64,000 nucleotides of DNA from NCBI GenBank assembly GCA_033558025.1, contig JAUCEF010000017.1, forward strand, positions 372,001-436,000, given 5' to 3'. The notes under the pieces were generated by a model. It saw only the letters and a program-made list of their open reading frames with translations. It had not been told where the DNA came from and did not search any database. The position numbers and the translations under genes are program-made. Shown here piece by piece: positions 9,575 through 18,773 of this stretch. Position 1 is the stretch's first letter; the number at the start of each line of letters is the position of its first letter. This DNA is from Phytophthora sp. 'mugwort' (Eukaryota; Oomycota; Peronosporomycetes; Peronosporales; Peronosporaceae).

Positions 9575-11071
9575 ATGGCGACTCCGCTTCCCTCGTCGCC
9601 GCTGCTGCTCTCGCTTTTCCTGTTTCCGCTGCTGATCCTGCTGTCCGCTGTGGTCATCATTATCTTCATCAAGCGCCGCACCTTCCTTCTGTCCCGCAAT
9701 GACGGGCTGAAGGCTTTTCCCAAGACCGCCACTATCGGCGTCTTCCATCCGTACGCAAACGGCGGTGGTGGCGGCGAGCGCGTTCTCTTCTGCGCGCTGC
9801 TGGCGCTGATGGAGCGCTATCAGAAGACGGAAGATGAGCTGAAGATCGCGTTGTACGCAGGTGACGACGGATTCTCGGCCGCCGAGCTAGTGGCAAGGGC
9901 CGCTGACGAGTTCAACCTGCCGGGGCTTAAGACGCTGCATGTGGATCGCCACGTGACTCTTGTGCCTCTGCCAAGCCGCCAGATACTAGAACCCAGTCGC
10001 TATCCAAGCTTCACGCTATTGTGGCAGAGCATAGCACACATCCGGCTGGCAATGGAGGCCGTCCAGCAGAGCTCCAAGCAGGGGCTGTACCCGCAGGTCT
10101 GGGTGGATACTACCGGCTGTCCGTTCTCCTACGTGGTGGCCAGTCTGCTCTACGCCTGCACTGTGGTGGCCTACGTGCACTATCCGATGATCTCTACCGA
10201 CATGATCTCCAAGGTCCAGCAGCGCGACGCCGGGTTCAACAATGACTCAGCCATCGCTGCGAGTTCGTCGAGATCCACGGCCAAGTTCATTTACTACCGC
10301 CTCTTTGCCAGCGTGTACAGTTTGGTGGGTAAGTACTGCACTGATGTGGTCATGGTCAACTCAACGTGGACGTACAACCACATAAAGCAGCTCTGGGGCA
10401 AGGCCCCGACGATCGTGTACCCGCCCTGTGGAGCCATGTGCGAGTATATGAACTTCAGTCTGGAAAACCGCGAGCCGATCGCGCTGTCGGTGTCACAGTT
10501 CCGACCAGAGAAGAACCAGCTTCTCCAGTTGCAGTCCTTTCAGGTATTACTGACGAAATACGCAGAGAAGATGAAGACGACGTTCAGTGACTTCCGTCTA
10601 GTGTTGCTTGGAAGTTGCCGTAATGCTGACGACGAAGCTCGAGTGAAGGTATTGAAGCAGCAAGCCAAAGAGTTGGACATTGCGGATCGTGTTGATTTCG
10701 TGGTGAATGCGAGCTTTGCCGAACTGAAGCGATACCTCTCAAAGAGCTCTATCGGCGTGCACACCATGTACAACGAGCACTTTGGCATCAGTAACGTTGA
10801 GATGATGGCTGCAGGTATGCTGGTTGTCGCAAACAACTCTGGTGGCCCCCAGGCCGATATTGTGAGACCTGATACGGGGTGCTTGGCACTAACAGCGGAC
10901 GAGTATGCTGACAAGATGCTGTCGCTGTTGGAAAAGTCTCCAATTGAATCAATTGAGATGCGATCCGCTGCACGAAAGTCTGCGTTGCGATTTTCAGATG
11001 AGGAATTCGGCGAGCAGTTTTTCGCAGCGATGAGTGGCGTCCTCGAGGCTGTACACGCAAAGTCAGCATAG
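9575..11071 (+). CDS. ALG11: ALG11 alpha-1,2-mannosyltransferase
   Basis: Adds the fourth and fifth mannoses from GDP-Man to dolichol-PP-GlcNAc2Man3 on the cytosolic face of the ER in N-glycan precursor assembly. 498 residues, one exon, usual length for the family. An N-terminal membrane helix lies at residues 8-35 (LLLSLFLFPLLILLSAVVII). The family signature FHPYANGGGGGERVL follows at about residue 57. A central Gly-rich block (YPPCGAM...) and QFRPEKNQ lead into the GT4 C-lobe with the E-x7-E motif in EHFGISNVE. The second hydrophobic patch (SYVVASLLYACTVVAYVHYP) fits membrane association of the N-lobe. The ATG at 9575 is the first in frame after a short AT-rich leader. Confidence 0.96.
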   Translation: MATPLPSSPLLLSLFLFPLLILLSAVVIIIFIKRRTFLLSRNDGLKAFPKTATIGVFHPYANGGGGGERVLFCALLALMERYQKTEDELKIALYAGDDGFSAAELVARAADEFNLPGLKTLHVDRHVTLVPLPSRQILEPSRYPSFTLLWQSIAHIRLAMEAVQQSSKQGLYPQVWVDTTGCPFSYVVASLLYACTVVAYVHYPMISTDMISKVQQRDAGFNNDSAIAASSSRSTAKFIYYRLFASVYSLVGKYCTDVVMVNSTWTYNHIKQLWGKAPTIVYPPCGAMCEYMNFSLENREPIALSVSQFRPEKNQLLQLQSFQVLLTKYAEKMKTTFSDFRLVLLGSCRNADDEARVKVLKQQAKELDIADRVDFVVNASFAELKRYLSKSSIGVHTMYNEHFGISNVEMMAAGMLVVANNSGGPQADIVRPDTGCLALTADEYADKMLSLLEKSPIESIEMRSAARKSALRFSDEEFGEQFFAAMSGVLEAVHAKSA

Positions 11072-11594
11072 ATGGGGTCGTTATGAATAGCAGCTTGGTG
11101 GTAAGTCTGCCTTGCGCATTTGCCGGTATTCTTTTTGCCCGGGTGTCAGCAAACCACTGTCCAGTAGTTTTTTTTATGTCAGTCCAGGCCCTGAGCGGGG
11201 CGCAGTGCAACCAACTGGAATGGCGACTGCGATGCAGTGATCCTTTTCCAGCTGTGATGCGTTGTGTCCTATAGGTAGAGCTGTCTTCGTTTTGTGTGGC
11301 ACGTTCGATGACCACTTCGGTATGAACTGTTCATACCGAAGTGGTTTCGTTTCCCAAGCGAGCAACGGATATTGGAAAGGTCGTTGGTACTAATAGCGGC
11401 CAAGGCATCGTAGGAGAGGCAAGATGAAACGACCGTCGCTTTGCAGACATCGAAGCTCGAGGACCGCAGTTCGCCAAACGAGATCCAAGGTGCGCGACCC
11501 TCGAGCGGCACTTTAACTTTGGAAGCTTGAGAGAAGTCGAGGGAAGAACGTCAAGCTTGCAGGATCTACGTGAGTGGCCGCGCCCAAACGTACC
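11072..11594. other. Spacer between ALG11 and the P-type ATPase
   Basis: 523 bp between two plus-strand genes. Besides the perfect palindrome annotated separately, I see no ORF with family resemblance. An in-frame GTG-initiated extension of the ATPase (from 11574) has no ATG and was not used. Confidence 0.5.
11311..11345. repeat. Perfect 35-bp palindrome (17-nt arms, 1-nt centre)
   Basis: Left arm ACCACTTCGGTATGAAC (11311-11327), central T (11328), right arm GTTCATACCGAAGTGGT (11329-11345). The arms are fully complementary. It lies 240 bp after the ALG11 stop and 249 bp before the ATPase ATG, so it could be a symmetric protein-binding site in DNA or a hairpin if transcribed. No poly-T tract follows, so it is not a bacterial-type terminator. 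Confidence 0.9.
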
Positions 11595-14500
11595 ATGCCG
11601 GGATCATCAAACCGAGAATCGCATCCTCGGTTGTCGTCCGCAGACATCGTCGCGGTGACGACCGAGATGCGTCTGCGGCAACAGGGACGAAAGAATCGAA
11701 CAGCAAAAGGGAAGGACGACTCGGATGACGCCAAACGCGAACTTGTAATGGAAGAGCACAAGCAGAGTCCAGCCGAGATCTTTGCTGACTTGGGTTCTGA
11801 CCCTGTGAACGTAAGTTTTCTTCGTTAGCTCGTGAAATTGTGTATGTGCCTTTTGCTAACTGGAGCGTCTCGTGTCTGTTGACGATCTGCAGGGCATGAC
11901 TCAACACGACGTTCAGGGACGCTTGGAATCGGAAGGCCTTAACCGGTTAACGCCACCGAAGCAAACACCGGAGATCGTCAAGTATATCCGTGAACTGACG
12001 GGCCTATTCAGTCTGTTGCTGTGGGTTGGCGGCGCTCTGTGTCTCATCATTTATGGATTGCAAGGTGACCCCAACAACTTGTACCTTGGTATCGTGCTAT
12101 TTTTGGTCGTGGTTATCACTGGTACATTCTCGTACTTCCAGAACGCCAAGTCGTCAAACCTGATGGAGTCATTTAAACAAATGATGCCTACAGTCACTAC
12201 AGTGATTCGAGAGGGAAAGTCTCAGAAGATTGAGGCGTCTCAGCTGGTCCGAGGAGATATTATCCAACTGAAGGGTGGCGACAAGGTGCCTGCAGATATT
12301 CGCGTGCTCGAGTGTTCTGATGATCTTACAGTGGACAACTCGTGTTTAACTGGTGAACCGGAACCGTTGAAGCGAGTTCCTGACTGCACGGACGAGAACC
12401 CACTTGAAACGAAGAATTTGTGTTTCTTTGGTACCTTCATTCCGCAGGGCTCTGGAAAGGGTGTTGTGGTTCGTGTAGGCGACAAAACTGTGATGGGGCG
12501 TATTGCTAAGCTAGCGACCACGACCGGCCAGAACATGACACCCATTGCTCGAGAAATCAACCACTTTGTCCATATTATTGCAGTTGTGGCCGTTGTTATC
12601 GGTGTCATCTTCTTCATCATCGGCATCTTCCTCAAGACCGACATCGTAACGAATGTGGTGTTCATGATCGGTATTATTGTGGCGAATGTCCCGGAAGGAC
12701 TTCTGGCAACGGTGACGGTGTGTTTGAGTCTAGCTGCGAACCGTATGGCGCACAAGTCGGTCCTGGTGAAGAATCTGGAAGGTGTCGAGACGTTGGGATC
12801 GACGAGCTGCATCTGCTCAGACAAAACAGGCACGCTCACACAGAACGTCATGACGGTTGCTCATGTGGTCTACGACAACAAGATCTTTGACGCCGAATGC
12901 TCCATCACTCCCGTGGGGAACTACGACCATAACTCGCTGTCATTCGAAGCGTTGCAACGCTGTGCAACTCTGTGCAACAACGCTGTCTTTGATGAAGACT
13001 CGAAGTACGAGAAAGCTGTTGGCCCTGATGGCTTGGCGGCCCGTGGTAAACGCAAGCCGTTCAAGGAAACCGTGTCAATGGGCAATGGAACGACAATGGA
13101 AAAGGTTGCATGGGATACGATCGGTGACGCCTCGGAGTCTGCTATGATTAAGTTCTGCCACGACAAGAAGGATATCATTGAGTATCGTGAGGGAAACTTG
13201 AAGATCAAGGAGATTCCGTTCAATTCGAAGAACAAGTACCAGTTGTCTTTGCACAAGCAAGACAACAACGACAGTAAACCGCTTTTGATGGTGATGAAGG
13301 GTGCTCCCGAGCGAATTACAGCTCGCTGCGGTACGGTTCTTATCGGAGGCGAAGAAGTCTCAATGACCCCCGAGCGTCTTGCTGAAGTGGAGGCCGCTCA
13401 GCTTGTTCTGTCCAAGAAGGGAATGCGTGTACTTGGATTTGCTCAGAAGGTCCTTGACCCTGCCACTTACCCCGCAGACTACGAGTTTAGCACTGACAAC
13501 CCGAACTTTCCGCTTGGTGAAAAGGATGTTGACTATGAGGCGACGCCAAAGCCCGACCCAAAGGTGGAGGAGCCATTGTGTTTCATTGGTTTAATGGCAC
13601 TGATCGATCCTCCGCGCCCTGAAGTACCAATCGCCGTGGCGAAATGCAAGACTGCAGGTATTCGTGTGATCATGGTCACCGGTGACCACCCAATCACTGC
13701 CAAGGCCATTGCCCACAAAGTCGGAATTCTTTGGGGTCCGACCTGCGAAGATATTGAAGAAGATAATAATGAACGTGGACTCAAGCAAGGAGACAATGGG
13801 TGGATCGATCCGAACACAGCTCCAGCCATCGTTGTTCCAGGTTGGACAATCAGCTTGGACACGTCGCAAGAGGAATGGGATCGCATTCTGGACCACAAGC
13901 AGATTGTGTTCGCGCGGACATCTCCGCAACAAAAGCTGATTATTGTAGAGAACTGTCAACGTCGAAAGGAGATTGTCGCAGTTACTGGTGATGGTGTGAA
14001 TGATTCGCCAGCACTAAAGAAGGCTGACATTGGTATTGCTATGGGTATCATGGGCTCTGCTGTGTCAAAGGAGGCTGCTGATATGATCCTACTGGACGAT
14101 AACTTTGCCTCGATTGTGTGTGGCGTTGAAGAAGGACGAATCATCTTTGACAACCTCAAGAAGTCGATCGCTTACGCTCTGGCAGCTAATATCCCGGAGC
14201 TAGTACCCTTCTTGTTGTACGCTACAGTTCGTCTGCCGCTACCGCTTACAACTGTGCTGATGCTGCTTATTTGCCTGGGTACCGATATGATCCCTTCGAT
14301 CGCTATGGCGTATGAAGGCGCCGAGAACGATATCATGCTGCGTGCCCCGCGTAACGCCGAAGTGGAGCATCTAGTGACAAAGAAATTGGTTTTCTTTGCG
14401 TATGCGCTGGTCGGTATCATTGAGGCTGGTGCTGGTATGTTCACGTTCTTGGCTGTGATGAACGACTACGGCTACACCCCCAAGATTTTGCCCAATCTTG

Positions 14501-15714
14501 GGTTTTACGATCGCTTTGGAAAGCAAGTTCTGTGGTGCCAGACGGAAGGTGGCCGCTACTGCACTGCCGGTGGCAAATATAAGAAGGATGACAAACTGAT
14601 CCCTCTTGGCGCTCTGACCGGGGCTACAAACGACGGGGCGCCCGACTGTCAAGAGACATATAACGATACGATCCCGACCGGAGGTGACATCTTTGATGCG
14701 TATATTTTCTTCGACCCGAACGGAGGCGGTAAAGTGATTGATTGCCAGTTCCCATTGCAGAATCTCGATACGGATTCTTCCAAGTCGACTGGTTATGAGC
14801 GCACAGACCCCAAGACTTACGGGGAGTACATCTCGACACCTGTCGTCACGTACCAGTCCATGGAAGCTGCATGGCGTAATGAGTACCGCCCGTACTACCC
14901 GATGGCATCGCGACGCTCTTCATTTTTCGACAAGGAATGGTTTAACTACGAAACGACACAAACCGGTCCTCCAGGTCTCGTAAAGAGCATTTCACTCGAG
15001 ATCTTTAGCACCTTCCAGCCACTGGCTGTCTGGGCTATTACTGACGGCGCGACGTTAGGAGGTGAGGTCTCAGCACTCGGTGGAGCTCGTGATGCCTTCG
15101 GAGATACGGAAGTGACTAGTGTGGATGCAACCGGCAAATTAGTCACAGCCACCAAGTTCAAGTTGTCGGGGGAGAAGTCTTACAAGGTCGGTAAGAGTTT
15201 CGAGAAGATTAAGAAGGCTGATGGCACGGATCCGTGCAGTGGAGAGCAGTGTCTATTGGATTACCACGCTGGATTTACTCGCCGAGACAGCGACGGCAAG
15301 GCGTACGTCAACATCATGTCGCGCATGATGCAGTACAGCGCGTTATCCATTGCCCAGACAGCATACTTCGTTGCTGTCGTGGAGATGCAGTGGGCCAACG
15401 TGATGATCTGCAAGACGCGCTACCTGTCGATCGTGTCGCAGGGCATGTTCAACAGCGTGCTCAACTTCGGCCTCATGTTCGAGTTTATGCTGAGCGCTGT
15501 GATCGCGTATGCGGGTTTCACCCACACGGTGCTCGACACAGAGAGCATTCGTTTAGTGCACTGGTTCCCGGCGCTGCCGTTTTCTCTCTTCCTCTTCATG
15601 CTGGACGAAGGGCGCAAGTTCCTCGTGCGCTCCACATCGCGCAGTGTCATCCGCAAGGACACGGGTCAAATGATCCGCTACCCGGGCTGGCTCGAGGTAA
15701 ACACGTACTATTAG
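11595..15714 (+). CDS. Na+/K+-ATPase-type P-type cation pump (P2C)
   Basis: Two exons, 11595-11810 and 11893-15714 (82-bp intron, GTAAGT..CTGCAG, phase 0), give 1345 residues against about 1020 in animals. The P-type core is intact: the phosphorylated Asp in CSDKTGTLTQN (about residue 382), PEGLLATVTVCLSL in M4, VMKGAPERI in the nucleotide domain, MVTGDHPITA and TGDGVNDSPALKKAD at the hinge. Sequence around M4-M6 and the C-terminus (GWLEVNTYY versus GWVEKETYY in animals) places it with animal Na+/K+-ATPase alpha subunits rather than fungal ENA. The excess length is mainly a loop between M7 and M8 of roughly 200 residues. Several cation-site residues differ from animal pumps (see findings), so ion selectivity is open. 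No beta subunit is in the window. Confidence 0.93.
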
Positions 15715-15875
15715 ACTAGCCACAGCTTGGCCACCTCGGGCAAGGAAAGTTCGAGCTTTTTATAATTCACATTAGCTTTTATAATTCTTCTTGTTTAATT
15801 TTTGCAGTCTCTTGTAAAGGGGATTGCACTCCGTATAAAGAGTATTGCGAATAAAGACGTAGAGAACCAACCAAG

Positions 15876-16756
15876 ATGGCTCCAAGTGTCTGTAGTGCGT
15901 GTAACACCACGAGCACGACGCTGTCTCGCTGTTCCCAATGCAGATGGGCTGCGTACTGCTCCAAGACATGTCAGAGAGGCCACTGGAGGATTGAACACCG
16001 TCAAATGTGCGCCAAACTCAAGGTTTGCCAACGATTCCGGGACCTGGAACGGCAGTGGTGGGCGACTCGACCGGCGGACGAGCTTCAGACGTTTGTGGTG
16101 CAATTCGGACTGCAGCCTGAGTCGATGAGATTCTTTGGAGAGGTTTTGTTCCTGCTCTGCGGTTTCAAAGCGTGCGTGCTGTTGTCCAACCTTCCTCCGA
16201 CCTGGCGCCAGAGCTTCGCCAGCGGCGTAGTGCTCGCCAGTGGTCTGCTACAGTCAAATTTGATAGCGCTATATTCAGTGCACACTCGACTTGAGACACC
16301 AGCAGAATACGAGCTCATGGGCGAGATGGTGCTGGGGAACACACTGCATAGTGAGTGGGCGTTGGCAAAGCGCACACTTCGTCTTGCCGCCGCGACGGTA
16401 GATACGAGTGTAGACGTCCGACTGGTTACCACGGACGTGAACATATCGGGGTTGGTGCAGGAGCACGAACTCGCACTTGTGTTGGACTACCCGGTGGCGC
16501 TGAACGAGTGTAACGAAGCTGCACCGATGATCGAGGTGAGGATAGCAGAGATCGTTTGGTTCATGTTTCGTTCTCACTTGCGTGTCCGTTTGTTCAGGTT
16601 GGGTATTTCCTGGAAGAAGAGCAAGAACGTGTATTACTGACGTCATATTGTGCGATGGCGACACCTCAGCACACGCAGCGTATACAGCAGCATTTCCAGC
16701 GGTATCGAGGATGCACCGGAGGACGTCAACTCACACTACAAACGTCGCACGTCTAG
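15876..16756 (+). CDS. MYND zinc-finger protein
   Basis: Two exons, 15876-16535 and 16598-16756 (62-bp intron, phase 0, acceptor GTTCAG), give 272 residues. The MYND finger is at residues 6-45: CSACNTTSTTLSRCSQC, then YCSKTCQ..HW...H...C, the complete C-x2-C...C-x2-C...C-x3-C...H-x3-C set. MYND fingers mediate protein-protein contacts. The remainder has no domain I recognise; it is not a SET domain. The C-terminal exon is a charged helix (EEEQERVLLTSYC) then a basic Q-rich end. Reading through the intron instead would give a different tail (MIEVRIAEIVWFMF), so transcript evidence would settle the C-terminus. Confidence 0.82.
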
Positions 16757-16870
16757 CACTATGCTGCTATCGGGTGAGATGCATCTTCTCCCATCGAGGA
16801 AGTGGCTGCAATGCAGATCATACACACTAAATACATTAACAACGATACCTGAAGATCTCCCCAGGCTGCT

Positions 16871-17533
16871 TCAAGCCTGTTGCGCATTTGTGGCTGCCTC
16901 GAGCCTGCGCAGATACTTCCTGATCTCCCTCGCCTCCTTCTCGATCTCGCGCAGCCTCTTTGTGGCCTTCTGCCGCAGTCTGTCCACGCGCGCACGTTCC
17001 GTGTCTGCTTCAGCAGGTTCCTGCAGAAAGTTCCCAGCGTTGGGGTCCCTCCCAGCAATAGATTCGACGCCTCCCACCTCCATCCCACCAAGACTCTCGC
17101 GGTCTTTCTGAAAGCGCAACCCGTGCCTCTTCATGAAGCGAGTGAGCCAGCCGACCGACAGGTTGTGTGCCGGCGCGTTGTTCATCGTGTCGAGGATCTC
17201 CCTAGCGCGCGTGTTTAACAGCCGCCGCGTGAGCCGTATGCCGCGCACCTGGCACTCGTTCACGTACTGTTCGAGGCGGTCTTCGAGCTCCTGCGAGCGC
17301 ACGCGCGGACTACGGCCCTTCGCACTGACGTTGCCGCTGAGCCGCTTTGCCTCGATATCAGCGGCCGCGTGCAGGATGTTGCGGATGGTCTGGCGCGTGG
17401 GAGGCACCGACAGCTCGAAGCGCGCCTTGGCCCACAGCGCCAGCTGCGTGTAATTGGTGGCCGGCTCGCGCCGGTGCTGTGCGATCACCTCGCATTTCTG
17501 CTCGATAGTGAGCCACTTGCCCTTAGTGCTCAT
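16871..17533 (-). CDS. CENP-B-like double helix-turn-helix DNA-binding protein (transposase-derived)
   Basis: 220 residues, one exon. The N-terminus (residues 6-60; LTIEQKCEVIAQHRRE, then PPTRQTIRNILHAA) matches the first helix-turn-helix of CENP-B and pogo/Tigger transposases. Residues about 78-140 (LEQYVNECQ..GIRLTRRLLNTRAREI, then NLSVGWLTRFMKRHGL) match the second, CENP-B-type HTH. The catalytic DDE domain that follows in transposases is absent; a charged coiled coil replaces it (ERARVDRLRQKATKRLREIE). No terminal inverted repeats are obvious nearby. This is either a domesticated DNA-binding protein or a truncated element; the intact frame favours the former. Convergent with the MYND gene. 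Confidence 0.8.
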   Translation of the reverse strand: MSTKGKWLTIEQKCEVIAQHRREPATNYTQLALWAKARFELSVPPTRQTIRNILHAAADIEAKRLSGNVSAKGRSPRVRSQELEDRLEQYVNECQVRGIRLTRRLLNTRAREILDTMNNAPAHNLSVGWLTRFMKRHGLRFQKDRESLGGMEVGGVESIAGRDPNAGNFLQEPAEADTERARVDRLRQKATKRLREIEKEAREIRKYLRRLEAATNAQQA

Positions 17534-18773
17534 ACTGAAATTTGCTTTTCCAAGAATGAGGCGCTAAGTCTCTTGAACAGGGGATTGACTGTATAGAGAG
17601 GAAAACGACATTTGTTGACGCGTAGCGCCCGCAAAGCTTCAGGAAGGCGCCGCGAAACTCAACGTGCTGCGATCAACTCGAGTCTCGACAGCGTGAACGA
17701 GGCATTGTTACTGCATGTGCAGCGCCTGGAAAAAGCAATCTACGGTCGTGAGCGAAGCGACCGGCGACGAGAGCTTTCGTGACGTTGGCCTGGATAATGG
17801 CACAAACAAAATTTAAAGTGCCATCATCGCCCTGCTGCTGTTGGTTGCAACATCGAAACGGATCCATTCGATTCTGACGGTGGTGGATGGTCCGCTTCGT
17901 GGTTCTCGCGACGATTAACATGTTGCCGCTGATGTTGACGTGTGTGTGGTATTGCCTTGGACAGCCTCACTGTACGCGGTGGTCTTTTCCTACCCTCGCG
18001 GCCCTTGAAGATGGTAGCGAGCAAGCAAGGCGACAGCGAGGGCAAGTCCAGTTCGGTGCAGCCGTGACACCATCCATCATTCCGACCCTGATGCGAGCGA
18101 GCGATGGCACTCGTTAAACGGACAGCAATGTCTTCTCCCGCGTGTACCATGCTCCGTCCGAATGCCTTGGCATCAACGTTGCAGCCACTGCAAACGCACT
18201 GCATGGCCTCCGTCCGGCACGAGTCAGTCGGTTGAACCTTCATTGTGTATTATCCTGCTACAATTGTTAAACGTCGTAAAGTTTGCATTTACTGAAAATA
18301 ACAGGTTGTCCAAATCGAACAGTTTAATAACGTCTACAAAGTCCGCATTGGTTGTCACGTACCCTGTCCAATATCAACTAATGATAAAACCTCAAACCGT
18401 GATCTTGCTTGTCGAGTGAATAAGTTCATTTCAGCCAATTAGCATCCGCACGTCTTCTTTTTGTCAACTTTCGCTGACTTGCTTTCAGTATGGATGGGAG
18501 AGGCGGGAACAAAGAAAAGCTCCACTAATGGCCGGTCATTTCGAGGGGCTGAGTCTCAGCTGCCGTGAGATCGACAGTCCGAACGTCAGTCGAGCAGGCG
18601 TCGAGCACAACTGGACGCCGCCAAGCCCCCACTTCCGCTTCCTTAGTGGCAAAGGAAAGGAACCGGAAAACTTGTTCAATATCCGGACAAAGCCGTTTCT
18701 TTCCGCCAAGCGCCGCCCCAGCCCCACCAGACCGTCACTCTCTCTTTGACCTTGCAGTCCGCCACCGTCCGCC
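17534..18773. other. 1.2-kb spacer upstream of the giant coiled-coil gene
   Basis: Divergent spacer. Only short ORFs without family resemblance. At 18426-18432 there is a TCATTTC string followed by CCAATTAG, resembling an oomycete initiator plus flanking element, about 340 bp before the ATG at 18774; if used, the 5' UTR would be long. The last 200 bp are GC-rich and pyrimidine-rich before the ATG, as in a leader. Confidence 0.4.

Noticed and set aside
17824..18243. 139-codon minus ORF in the spacer before the giant gene
   Set aside because: Composition is not domain-like, and overlapping frames are equally open.
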